A stretch of DNA of 64,000 nucleotides from Gossypium raimondii. Taxonomy: Eukaryota; Streptophyta; Magnoliopsida; Malvales; Malvaceae. The notes below the pieces were generated by a model. The model made no database searches. It had not been told where the DNA came from and was given only the letters and a program-made list of their open reading frames with translations. The stretch covers positions 18,600,001-18,664,000 of the forward strand of contig NC_068569.1 of assembly GCF_025698545.1 (NCBI RefSeq), written 5' to 3'. Positions 46,948 to 59,300 of this stretch are shown here, piece after piece (position 1 is the first letter of the stretch; the number at the start of each line of letters is the position of its first letter). The position numbers and the translations under genes were made by a program.

Positions 46948-49089
46948 TAATCATGAGGGGTAATGGATTGTTGATTCCAATCCATTTTTGGGGTCAACAT
47001 CAAATAAGGTAATCAAATTATGGGTCCTTCGTGTTGGATTAATACTTACGAAAGAACTTAATTTTTCTTGATCATATTATTGATGATTACAAGACGAAAA
47101 CATTTTTGAACAGTTGAATTCTTCATATTTTTTAAAAAAGAAACTGATATACTGACACTTTTGCTAGAAAAGGAAGTAGGTATAGTGTTTTTAGGAAGTT
47201 ACCTTTTATGAACTCTAATGTTTGATATGCTATTTATTTTGATGTCCCTGATTTTATGCTCAATGTTGTTAAGGCTGATACAGTGAGTATCTGTATGCAT
47301 CCAACATTCTCTTACTTAAAAAATAATAATAATTGAAGGACGTTTTGTCTACATGAGCCTAAAGAATACTTGAAAATATTCAAGTGGCAGTTGCTTCTAA
47401 AACACCATTTTGTTATTTGTGAAAAAGAGTAAAGAAATGTACTTACGAGATTCCATTTAACCATTGACTAATCTAAAAGAAAGCATTGAAATGATAAAAA
47501 AAAAAAAAAAAACTCCAAATTAACATGTTAATAGTGGCACAGGAAAAACAAAGGCAATGGTTTTAAACCTTTTGAGACATCTCTTGGATGCTGTAAATCT
47601 ATGTAATGAGTCTACAAAAAGTTTAAAAAGATGTTGCAATCCTAGCACTCCTGTTTGAACCATGTGGATTGTGTTCTTTACGGTGCAAAAACAGGTGGAA
47701 ATGGAATCTTATGGGGGCCAACCCAACCCATATGTATGTTAAAGGCTTTTTCTTTGTTTTTTCTTTCTTTCATTCTAGAAATTTTATTTTTGGTAATGAT
47801 TTGCTTATGCCACAACGTCAAATCCTTCTGATTTCGTTTGAGGTCTAAAACTCATCCCACATGAGGAAAAAAACATTTTTTTAAGAATAATGTTTAACAA
47901 AAATAATTATGTTTATCAAATAATATGGTTGTTTTTGTTGATTGAATTTTAGTTCGATTGAGATCGGTATTGTTGTCAGTGCAGAAGAACGTAGGTTGAT
48001 GAGAGACTATAAATAATTTTAAACATTGTATAAAAAAACAGATAACAACTTAAAAGAATAAAGTTAAAAGAAAAATAATATGATTGTTTGTTTTAAATAA
48101 AGGTGAATGGTTATTTTACATCTAGTTATTTATTAGTGGTATGCCATTTGTTTTAAATCTGTTATTTTTAAAAATTCAGTAAAAATATTTATAAATTTAT
48201 TAAAATGATTAGTGTGTTTTTTAATTTTGATAAGGGAGTTTTATATTTTCTCCTAGTAAATTGCATCCAATTATGGCCTTATTTGAAAAATTATTGACAA
48301 AACTAATTTTAATTGATTTAATTTTTACAGATGTTTGATAATACAAAATTAAAATAATTGATAGAATTTTTCTATAAAAAATGTGAAATTTAATAAGTAA
48401 ATAAGAACTACGTATCACTCAATGGAGAATATTTTCAATTAATTCAATTTTATTTTAATATTATATTATCCTATAAACTTTATATTTAACATTATATTAT
48501 CTTATAAAAGTTTTACTTTCAAAATTTGATTTTTGTTTAGAATAAAGTGAAATGTTTAAAATTAGAGATAAAATGTAATATATAATTTTTGTAATTTAAA
48601 ATCTATATTTATCAAGCAATCTAGTTATATTCCAAAACTAATTTTAAGTAATATATAAAATAAAATTTATGTCTTAAATTCAATAATAAAGTTTCCAATA
48701 CTTAATTTCTTAATATTTATTCATCAAACCATAAATGCTAAGCTATTTTTCTTTTCCATATCAATCAAATTCATCTGATATTAATATCACATCCAATAAA
48801 TTTATTACATTAAACATAACTTCAAACAAATATATATATATATAATACTTAGTAAAAGAAAATTGAATCATGCCATTACTAAACTGGTAACTGTATATCC
48901 TTTATTTTATAATCATGGGGCAAAATGTTGTGTGTGCAAGTTGATTGTTCCTTGAAAAGTTCCAAAGAGACGAAAGAAAAGCCCACTGTATGATTTTAAA
49001 AAAGTCAAAATAAGCCCCCTGGTTTTGTTCTCTTAATATATATATTCGTGACAGATGTGAAAGGTAAAAGTTTCCTCATGGACTGTAAA
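46948..49089. other. AT-rich spacer before the cysteine oxidase gene
   Basis: No gene supported. Near 47150 a short stretch reads TDTFARKGSR, reminiscent of the end of a LINE RNase H domain, too short to call. TATA-like TTAATATATATA at about 49034-49045 lies 45-55 bases before the cysteine oxidase ATG and may be its core promoter. Confidence 0.45.
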
Positions 49090-50198
49090 ATGGAGAAAAG
49101 CAAAATACAAATGCTATATGATGCCTGTAATTATGTATTTTCCCAGGAAGAGCTTCCAAATTTCCAACAAATTCAATGGCTCAAAAACATCTTAAGTACT
49201 GAATCACTTCCTTAACTTTCTGTCTGGTTTTATACAATGTTGTTGGTTTGTTTAGTAGATATGACTAATGGGTACACATTTTCAAACAAGCAGATACGTT
49301 TGAAGCTGTGGATGTTGGCATAGATGAATTTAGGTCGGATGGATCTCCAGGTTCAGGCGAGGTCATGAACAGCAATGGGTTGATTTCTGGGCAAGGAGTT
49401 TCTGAAATAACTTACATTCACATCTATGAATGTGACCAATTTTCAGTGAGTACTGCTACACCTTGTTTGTTTGTTTACTCATATTTCATGCACATATTTA
49501 TATGTAGATGCAACTGTATGATTAAAATCATCAGTTAAATCTGTTGTGCAGATGGGAATTTTTTGCTTTCCAGCTGGGAGGGCATTTCCTCTACATGATC
49601 ACCCCGGGATGACGGTTCTAAGCAAACTTCTTTATGGTTCAGTTTACATCAAAGCCTACGATTGGGTTCGTGGGGAGACTTGTAGCCCCAGAACAAGTAA
49701 GAGTTGATTGATTGAAAAGTTATAAGAAACCTCAATCAGTTCAAAAAAGGCATGCTGATGTTATGAATATACTACTAAACATGTGTGGCTACGGTGCAGA
49801 TGGATTAGCAGGCACAGCAATAGATGGCATCTTCAATGCACCATGTGAACCATCGGTCTTGTTCCCAAGGAGCGGTGGAAACATCCACTCATTCACGGCC
49901 TTGACCCCTTGTGCTATCTTGGATGTCTTATCTCCGCCCTACTCCGATGACTTGGGCAGGCCCTCCACCTACTTCTTAGACTTCCCCGTCCCTTCTCTTC
50001 CTGGTAAATCATCGAATTCAATTTATACTATAATTTCTCTTCTTGATGTCATCGATTGCATCCGAGTTTATGTTTCGATATTCCCCAGGTTATGCTTGGC
50101 TTGAGGAAAGAGAAGTAAAACTGCCATGTGACTTGGTTGTTAAGGGGGCACCTTACCTTGGTCCTCCACTTGATGTTCCAGATGATGATCTTTGCTAA
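49090..50198 (+). CDS. PCO: Plant cysteine oxidase (PCO/ADO family thiol dioxygenase)
   Basis: Non-haem iron dioxygenase that oxidises N-terminal Cys of proteins such as group VII ERFs, feeding them to the Arg/N-degron pathway; it acts as an oxygen sensor in cytosol and nucleus. Exons 49090-49195, 49294-49445, 49552-49696, 49800-50003 and 50089-50198 give 238 residues. The cupin metal ligands are visible: His101 and His103 in PLHDHPGMTVLSKLLYGSVY, His164 in GGNIHSFTALTPCA. ILDVLSPPYSDDLGR is the usual family block. The N-terminus is short (MEKSKIQMLYDACNYVF) and the C-terminus ends PDDDLC. The ATG at 49090 is the first in frame. It resembles the PCO1/2/3 kind more than PCO4/5, but I am unsure of the subgroup. 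Confidence 0.93.
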
Positions 50199-51686
50199 CT
50201 GGACCTACAAGAATTCTCAATATATGTATATCTGTAACCTTTTTGTTTAGTATTGTAAAAGAAGTATACATGTACAACATACCCCAGCATCTCATAATGG
50301 GCGAACCCATCTAACTGAAAAATCACCTATTGCAGTTCCCATTTTCGCCTCCAGCTTCTATTAGTTACCAAACTATCGATTAAAAATGAGAAAAGCATAT
50401 AATTACAATGAAAATAATTGACTGTTCTTAAAATTTGAGATGAAGTTTATGCGTGAAGCAGCTTTATACATCCTTACATACAAGACTATTTCCAAGTTTA
50501 GGAGCCGAAAATGTTCTGGTGAGACGATATCAATCGTGGTTTAGATTTGAGCTTTTTTATTGTGAAAGTAGAGCGTAGGATGCGCTCGCTGAAAATCGTA
50601 CAACAGTACAAGCAAAGATGCATGGTTTTTTAGTCCCACGAATTTGAATGAGGTTGGGTGGAAAAAATGGAAAATTTGTTTCTCAGCACCATTATTGACT
50701 GGACTTGCGGATTCCAAATTTCCAAGTCATTATTTGGTCACGACTGATGTCATATTGATTGTAGTTTTATCTCCATCCTATACATCACCACCCATTTATG
50801 ATTCGGATTTCCTTCAGAAAATAATTTTAAAACCCAGGACTTTAAAAGCATAATATCCAAGTTAAATAGAGAGGGTTGGATTAAAAAGAAAAAAAACGAA
50901 GCATTTAGAATATGTCTCTGCATTTTCCAACTACCTGATATTAACCCCAACAAAACAAAATAGGGCTGATAATTGATCCATCAAAACTGGTTTCATGTAT
51001 CTATTGGCACAATACCAATTCCTTGAATGAAGTATAAGAAAACGAAAAAGATGCCTAAATATCATGTGCTATTTCTCCCTTGTTTTGTCCTGCCTTACCT
51101 TGCACGTCATTGTCGCTCCTTAATAGCACAATTTCCAGCCCACAGCGCACCAGCTTCCAGGGTTTTTACCCTATACCATCCTAATATTATCAGAAATGTA
51201 AAAATCTCACAACTGAATTCAACACTTATAAGTGCAGTAAAACAGGCGTAAGCTATAAGCAGTAACATGGAGCGAATGTTACCGCCCTGAGTTTGGCGTG
51301 TAGTAGCCGCTAGTGGCCAATTAGTCTTTTTCTTCTTTTGTAGGGAGAAGAATTTTTGTAGCCTTTCACACCATCGGACACGACACTGTGTGGGAACTTT
51401 CACCTTAGATTCTTCTTTCTTTTCCAATTAAATCGAATCTCCGCCATTCGTTCCACGTGCTGTTTATCTATATGTTGCTTATCTGCAGTCAAGCAGATCA
51501 GGCTTACAAGGTTTAACCCTCTGCAGCTTGTTATGATACGATGATGATGATGGTTGTCACTTCTAAGCCACAACTTGGGGTTCATAAAACCTGTTGAACT
51601 TGAAACCAAGCGTCAAGTTTTGGACGGAGTTCTTTATGTTTATATACTGTAGTTTTCAAATATAAAAGAAAAAAAGATTCGAAACT
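50199..51686. other. Spacer between cysteine oxidase and SnRK2 genes
   Basis: 3' flank of the cysteine oxidase gene, then the SnRK2 upstream region. TTTATATACTG at about 51638-51648 lies close to the kinase ATG. No gene is supported; antisense open frames at 51107-51609 have no recognisable domain. Confidence 0.45.
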
Positions 51687-53897
51687 ATGGAGCGTTATGA
51701 AATTTTGAAAGACATCGGGTCAGGGAACTTTGGTGTAGCTAAACTGGTTAGAGATAAATGGACAAGAGAGCTCTTTGCTGTTAAGTTCATTGAGAGAGGG
51801 CAGAAGGTTATTATCTTCATACTCTTTTTATTGTCTGTTGAATCTTTCCGGTTTCTTTCTTTTCTCCCCTGTTTTTAATTGGATTCTCTGTCATGTTGAT
51901 CCAGATATCATTCATGGATGTGTGGATTAAAGGATTTTGGTCTTTTTCCTGTTTTTTGTTGTAGATTGATGAACATGTGCAAAGGGAAATCATGAACCAT
52001 AGATCATTGAAGCATCCCAATATTGTTAGATTCAAAGAGGTGGGTTTAAGGGTATTCCTATATTCCATGTTCCTTTATTTGTCAGCGTCCTTGTCTTGTA
52101 CCCTGTCTAGATAAGCTATGATCAACGTTCCATTATGATAGTTTTAGGCTTTGATGTTTTTTACCACCCTTCTTTTCCCATTATGGAGAACCAAAGAAAA
52201 AAAATGTGAAAGAGACAATAATGTTTATGTAATTTATTCTTTTAAACATTACTTTATTCTTTAATTAGTGTTGGTAAAGCAAATTACTGTCCCCTGAAGC
52301 AGGAAACTGAGAGTATGGATAAGCAGAAGATTTTAACAACTTTCCAAATTGTTGTCTGTTGGCCTTAACAGGTTCTTCTTACACCTACTCATCTAGCCAT
52401 AGTCATGGAGTATGCTGCAGGGGGAGAACTGTTTGACCGCATTTGCAATGCTGGTCGATTCGGTGAGGATGAGGTACAATGAAAAATGTGGACAACTTGA
52501 TGTTAAATAATAGTTATGTTGCTCGGATCCTTCATGTTTCTTGAAGTTCTCATGTCCGACAGATTTTCAAATGCATGAAAAGCTTTGGAAACAAAACAAA
52601 ACAAAAAAAAACACATCGGTTTCAACACTTACAGCATCTAACATTCACATTCGAATCCGAGTAACATAGTTTCTTATGTATAGATCTTCTGTTGGAATAA
52701 TAACATTCCTTACCTTTTCTAATGTTGAGTTCCACCAGGCAAGGTTTTTCTTTCAGCAGTTGATATCAGGAGTCAGTTACTGTCATTCAATGGTATGAAA
52801 CTCTGGCTTTAAGTTTCTTGGTTCTAAACTTGTCCAACAAATTGTTCTGTCTCTGTTTTGCTTTGCGCAGCAAATATGCCACCGGGATCTTAAACTTGAA
52901 AATACTCTCTTAGATGGCAGCACGGCACCGCGTGTCAAAATCTGCGATTTCGGATACTCAAAGGTATTAAACGGTAACTTAATCAACAAGTTTACAACAA
53001 CAACCTTGATTTCGCTAACTATTTATCCTGCAATTTTTGTAGTCATCTGTCCTTCATTCTCAACCAAAATCTACTGTTGGAACACCAGCTTACATTGCTC
53101 CTGAGGTTCTATCCAAGAAAGAATATGATGGGAAGGTAATAATATCCTTCGTTACATATTCGGACTTGTTGATCTAAGTAACATAATCTATATCTAATCC
53201 TCCATAACTATAGATTGCAGATGTTTGGTCATGTGGGGTGACCTTATATGTGATGCTAGTAGGGGCATATCCTTTTGAAGATCCGGATGATCCAAAAAAC
53301 TTTAGAAAGACAATTGGGGTGAGTGCTTGTGCTTCTACAAAACCTTGACCTTCACTTTCTCTTCAAAATTAGACATAATTGAACCTGCAAATGTGTTTGA
53401 GGCTTCCCTAACTTGATTATTTGGTGATGGCAGAGAATACTGACTGTCCACTACTCAATCCCCGATTATGTCCGAGTTTCTATGGACTGCAAGCATCTTC
53501 TGTCTCGGATATTTGTGGAAAATCCTGGAAAGGTATCATTTAATCCAATTGCTGCCAATATTCATCCAATCTTTGTTAGGATTGTTTGTATTGATCTTGT
53601 TCTCTCTTGTTGGTGCAGAGAATAAGTATACCAGAGATTAAAAGCCACCCATGGCTCTTAAAGAACTTGCCTATGGAACTGAAGGAAGGGGGAAACTGGG
53701 AGAGCCATGATGTGAACAACCCTTCCCAAAGCTTGGAAGAAGTGCAGTCTATAATACAAGAGGCCATGAAAACCACAGAGGTCCCCAAGGGCGGGGAAAT
53801 TTTCCGGGGAGGGAGCATGGATCTTGATGATGATTTAGATGGTGATGAAGATCTTGAAGATGTAGAGTCAAGTGGTGATTTTGTGTGCCCACTCTGA
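51687..53897 (+). CDS. SnRK2.8: SnRK2 protein kinase, subclass II (SnRK2.8-like)
   Basis: Ser/Thr kinase of osmotic-stress and ABA-linked signalling, cytosolic and nuclear. Nine exons (51687-51806, 51965-52039, 52372-52473, 52739-52792, 52871-52963, 53043-53135, 53214-53318, 53434-53532, 53619-53897) give 339 residues; every intron is phase 0. Catalytic parts are intact: GSGNFG at 11-16, Lys33 in [13 protein letters not shown] at 121-128, DFG at 143-145, activation loop [13 protein letters not shown] at 157-169 with Ser158/Thr159. After the kinase lies the SnRK2 box region ([14 protein letters not shown]) and a short acidic tail ([17 protein letters not shown], ending CPL). [20 protein letters not shown] and the MDLDD..PL ending match SnRK2.8 better than SnRK2.4/2.10, as does the neighbouring F-box/JmjC gene. 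Confidence 0.96.
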
Positions 53898-54479
53898 ACC
53901 AGATCACACATAAATATATAGACTAATCATCAATCAAAAGATTTGCTTTTTGTTTTTTTTTGTTTTTCATCTTTTCTGTTCTAATTTTGGCTCCTTGAAT
54001 TACTATATTTCACAAGTTACTATAATTGTGGAGGTTGGAATGGAATTAGTGATTGAGAATGGAGTAAGAGTAATGCAAAGACTTGTAATTTTAACTGAAA
54101 CTGTTGTATTATTATGAATAATCTAATTGCTCTTATACATCAAACCATATTTTTTCATGATAATTGATACCCAATTTAGAAGTACTCTGGTCTGTCTAAT
54201 TCTGAATTTCTAATGGATGATTCACCCTAAGGAAAACAAAAAATGTCAGAACTCAATGTTTAGGCAAGAAAAGATCCAGGCTTTCTGCTGCTTAAAGTCT
54301 TGCCTTGCTCTCTCAATTTATCATCGCAGGTTCACAATCATTGCCTGCAATTTGTTTGACTTTACATCTTTCGCGTTTCAGTAATGCCTTTTCTTTTTCC
54401 CTTTCCTGCAACTTTTTACAAATTCACAGGGTTCGCTTTCTTTGTGTGGAGTAATTGCGGTTTAAATTTAATTAGAAGA

Positions 54480-54955
54480 GTTAATTGCACCATACGTCCC
54501 TAAACTATAATCCTCATTTTAAATTGATCCTCAAACTTCAAAACATTCTATTTATTTCTCAAAATTATCCATGTTATATCAATAAGGTCCTTTTGTTATT
54601 AAATGACACATCAAATCTTATGCAACTAAATTTAAAGTGAAAAATTTAAAGATATTTTCCCATAAATTTTAAAAGTAAAAGCTAAAACTAAAATAAAATT
54701 AAAAAAGTAGCAATGATAAAACTTTTGTAAAAATTTTGAAAACTTCAAAACTAATATTTTAAAATATTCATTTTTCTTAAATTTTAATTTAAAATTATGC
54801 CACATATAATCGACATGTCATTTAACAGTTAACTTAACGTTTTAGTGATGAAAGAATCTAATTGACATAACCTCAAGATTTTAAGGATGTAATTAAAATG
54901 TTTAGGGATCAATTTAAAATGAAGATTATAGTTTGAGAATGTTTGATTTAATAAA
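54480..54955. mobile_element. Foldback (long inverted-repeat) element, ~475 bp
   Basis: The left arm TAAACTATAATCCTCATTTT then AAATTGATCCTCAAAC is matched, as reverse complement, by the right arm CAAACTATAATCTTCATTTT then AAATTGATCCCTAAAC. Similarity continues inward over roughly 150 bases (GTTATATCAATAAG / GTTATGTCAATTAG, ATTAAATGACA / GTTAAATGACA). Non-coding and AT-rich inside. Target-site duplication not resolved. Confidence 0.7.
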
Positions 54956-56147
54956 ACTTATAATAGAATTATATATAAAAAAAACCTTTTAAACTAATCC
55001 CTAGAGGTTTTAAGGAATCAGTCATGTCAGTCAAATATCGTAATTAAATTTCAAGCATTAAATTAGGAATTTTAAAATTATGAATACTATCATTAGAAAA
55101 TTTGATAAAATAGAAGATGAATAAACCAATATTCTTTTATTGAACAATAACTTAATAGTCACATTAGATAATTATTATATCCGCATAAATGATAGATAAT
55201 TATCATAGTCACTTAATAGAGTAATAATATCTTAATCTTTCATTTTTTTTGTTGTTGTCAGTGATGTAAATATAAATAAAATACAATTGTTTAAATTATC
55301 TTGATTTATATAGAGTGATTGAGCGTGATTAAAACTTTTGTCGGACACTTATTTAACATGAGTTTAAGCTATGATATTTTCATCCTCTACCCTTAAGTAT
55401 AAAAAAATTACTTATATTTATCCGATTTTATTTCTATTTTAGACAAATATGTTATTTTTTATATGTTTGACTGAGTTGATGTCGCTATCAACACTTGTAA
55501 AATTACCAAAAAAAATTTACAAAGTAAGAAATATATGATTATGATAGTATTTATCCTTTTAATGCCTTTTTATATTTTTATATAAAATCTAAAATATAGG
55601 TAATATTATTCAATAGTATTTTAGTCTTTTCACTTTAAAAAATTCAATAAAAATATGCATGTGGTGAAATTTTGAACACGCATAAATTAAATTAGTAAAA
55701 CTTTAAATTTACCACTCAACCAAAGTTTCATTTTAATATTTTTATACATTTTAAATTTTATGATGCACACTTTATTACCCTATAAGTTGTATCTATACTA
55801 TTAATAAAGTTGTTAACTAAATTGGTGTCACGAGTCAACCGGACACGAACTCTGTTAAAAAATAAGTAATATTATTAAAGGAGATTTTAATCTTTTCACT
55901 CCAAAAATCCAATAAAATATTAATATGAAGAGATTTGAAACCTTATTTGTGTTTTATAATTATTGTTTCCACACACGTAGGCATATAAATGTTATCATTA
56001 ATTTCAATTTCTTAGATCAATTTTGTGACTGAAATTATTAAGTATAGATTACACATAGCATACCAAAGAACTAATTAAAAAAAAAGTATAAAACATGTAA
56101 TAATTGGATCATGAAATAGAAAACAAATATCTGCGAATGAAAACCAA

Positions 56148-56231
56148 CCTTTCAAAACTTGAAGAGAAAACCAAAAAATGGGTTAATTTCCTTTCAAAAC
56201 TTGAAGAGAAAACCAAAAAATGGGTTAATTT
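56148..56231 (+). repeat. Perfect 42-bp tandem duplication
   Basis: CCTTTCAAAACTTGAAGAGA, then AAACCAAAAAATGGGTTAATTT, occurs twice head to tail (56148-56189, 56190-56231), about 130 bases past the stop codon of the F-box/JmjC gene, so possibly in its 3' UTR. Confidence 0.9.
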
Positions 56232-56363
56232 CCTTTTCCTGTAACTCCCAACTTCTGCAGAGGGTATTGAGAAAGATAAAATTTTAAAAGGAAACGAAAG
56301 AGGATAAAAAAAATTTAATAAGCTGCATTAAGCATTCATCGGGGTGCTCTTATGAGAAGTGAA

Positions 56364-59300
56364 TCAAGGAAAGCCTTCATAGTTATTTAATTCTCCCCAA
56401 ACTTGAAGCTCAACTTCTTCCCATGACTCTGCTGCTCTAAGTTCCTTCCATGTTTTAAATAGACCACCCAATACATTCTCATCATGCAAAATACAGAAGC
56501 ACCTGTACATCCAAATATCCCACTTTAATGTTTCACCTCTTAGTGGCCTTATGCTGCATATCTAATCAAGCATTGCATTTGAACCGCAATAAATATCATG
56601 GGAAAGAAAGTAACTGGATTCTATTTACTTACATGGCATGGTACGAAAGTCGTCCGTACTTATCATCTTCGCTACCTTGCTTCGGTGTTTTTCTCATCAA
56701 AGAAAGTTTATAGCTTTTCAGAAACTGCTTAAGCAGATCGGAATTCCCTCTAAACACATCTAAATGCATGGGTATCAAGTCATTAATGGAATCACCTGCA
56801 ATATCCATCGTTTATTTCCCTCAACACAACACTAATCGAGAATAAAATAATCTTTTAGGAAAAGAGTAACAGCTTCATTTTGTTCTAAAACATGGGGGAA
56901 AAGTTACTTGGGGTAAAACCAGAATGTTTACATGAGAAGTTAAGCAAATATCATATGGCTCTTGAATATTTTCAGTTGCATTAATCTCTCATTCTCACTA
57001 CACGTTTCTTATGTTTGCACAATCCAATTATGGTGCGATTTAGTTTCTGTTGGCATAAGCAAATCCTCATGTCTAAAGCAAAACAGGAAGGAGGGATGAA
57101 GGATTTACAAACGACAATAGCTTTAGTCATAGTAAAGTGGAAAGACATCAAATTAAGATAGTGGACTGACCTACAGCAAGATTACTGAAATCAAGGATGT
57201 AAGTAGGGCGCCAAGATTTAGCTACTCCACCATTACTTGTTGGCGCAGGAATTCCATTTGAGCAAGATTTGCATTCCATGTAAATATTGTCATCCATAAT
57301 ATCCCTGTGTATCCAGGACCAAGGCTTACCAACTTTTTTCATGCCATTTTCCTATCAATACACAAAGGCATTAGGTATAATTGTACAAGAGGCTCTACCT
57401 ATAAGATTAAGAGGAAAAAGAGGTAATAAGAAACAGGATAGTGGGACTATAAAAGAACCTCATATATAGAAAGCAGCTTCAGAAAATCATCTGGAAGGTA
57501 TGCTTCAGCTTTCTCTATAAGCGTTTTAGGAATCGAACCGCTCCTACAAAATTTAGTATAGAATTTCAAAGGCATTATATAATCAGACACTATGATAAAG
57601 TAAGTAAATAAAGAAGACTAAAACAAATAGAAAGAAAAAAAATCTTTATCTGTGAAGTTGTTATGCTCATTGAGTAATATGCTAACACTCCCACTGATTG
57701 ACTGCATAGCACAATAGACATTATTCCCAAATAGAAAATAAACTACAGGCAAATTTCTAGTAGGTAAGAAAATTTTCCCCATTATATATAAAAAGCTGAA
57801 ATTAGGTCCACATAATGGTGAAAGATTTAACCGAGAAAACAAGTATTTGGCTGTATAGCATGAAAGAAGCACAGGCCAATGGCTGTGCAATTGGTATTGT
57901 TCTCAAGAAGACTGGAGCATGCAATGTTTAAAAAAAAAACAGATATGACGTTTGTACATGAAAAACAAACACAATAAAATTGGTTGCAAAACTAGGAGGT
58001 AAAAATAATATTTTCAGTAGAAATACTGGTGATTGTAAAAGTTGATGAACAATCTCCATTCCCAAATTAGATATTATACCCTTTACTCAAGCGGCCGGAA
58101 ACATTCTTCTTCTTCTCCGTTAAAGTTCTCACAAAGATTTTCCATTCAACTGGAATATCAGATTCGTTGGAGACAAACTCCATGTCCATGTCATTGGCAG
58201 AGGAAAACTCCCTATTCTGTTCAAAATCTGAAAGATCTGAATTACTGAAGGAAGGATAGGGCAACATATGAAGGCTTCGTAGTTGCTCTCCTAAAAAGGA
58301 AGCTAAGTTAAGCACATCTTCCCATGGCAATACATTTCTTCTGCAATAGAAATTAAATGGAAGCTTAACAGTTGCACCAATCTACTTTTGACATCTCAGG
58401 TTCTCTAAGTAAAGATTCATTCAGAAATAAGAGATTTCAGAGTAAGTACTTACAATTCAGTAAATATCTCTCCTTTGCAACGCTTTGTTATAAGATAAGG
58501 CAGCAAGACAATAGTAGATTCATCTGAATCGTCTGGTCCATTTTCTGGCGACACATCTTTTCTGTACGTAAACAGTATCTTGCTCTGAACACCAAAGGGA
58601 AAGACATCACCTGTGCCCTTCTCTGGAATCAAACTGCACTTTCTAATCACATCAGGCACTTTTTTACCATCCCAAGAATCAATATTGTAAGATCCATTTT
58701 CCAAGTGCAGAATCCCACTAGCTAATACATTAGGAATGTGGTTTTTCAGAGGAGAGTTAACTTCAGAAAGAGTGCTGTAGAATTGAAGCTGCAAAGAAGG
58801 AAATGTGAAACTTACAGTATGTAAAAGACTCACAGACATGAGGAGTATGAAATAAGTAAACATATGTAGCTACCTCAGTGCCCAAATCAAATATTGAAGA
58901 TTGCGGCCCTCCTTCAGCAAAGATTTTGACCACATATTCATCCATGACATAGACCTGTTGCAGAAAACTAGAACTGTCAGTTGAAATACAAACGTTCTCT
59001 GCTGATAACATGACTGAGTTTATAAAATCTGTTGGTCATCAACAAATGACATAGAGATCAGATCCTTTAACAGCAAAATTCATATCAACATGCTAAATAA
59101 ACAGCACTCAGATCACATGTTGTGGAAGACGTGTCTATGTGCAGATGCCATCATTCTTTACTCTAAGGATGAATGTCAAAAGTTGATATGCCCAGTGGAG
59201 TATGGTTATGTGTCACTAGTGGGAAACATGCCTCTGTACAAGGTAATGACAAGCTCTGGAATATCCTTGAAGTGATCTCTCACAATTGGTTCCCCTAACT

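Larger units (their letters stand above)
53898..56363. other. AT-rich spacer between the convergent SnRK2 and F-box/JmjC genes
   Basis: Holds the SnRK2 3' flank, a foldback element (54480-54955), AT-rich sequence with no coding signal, and a 42-bp tandem duplication at 56148-56231. The two genes point toward each other. Confidence 0.5.

Noticed and set aside
49712-49799. Coding extension of the cysteine oxidase upstream of exon 4
   Set aside because: Joining exon 3 at 49696 to the TGCAG acceptor at 49799 keeps the family frame; the stretch is intron.
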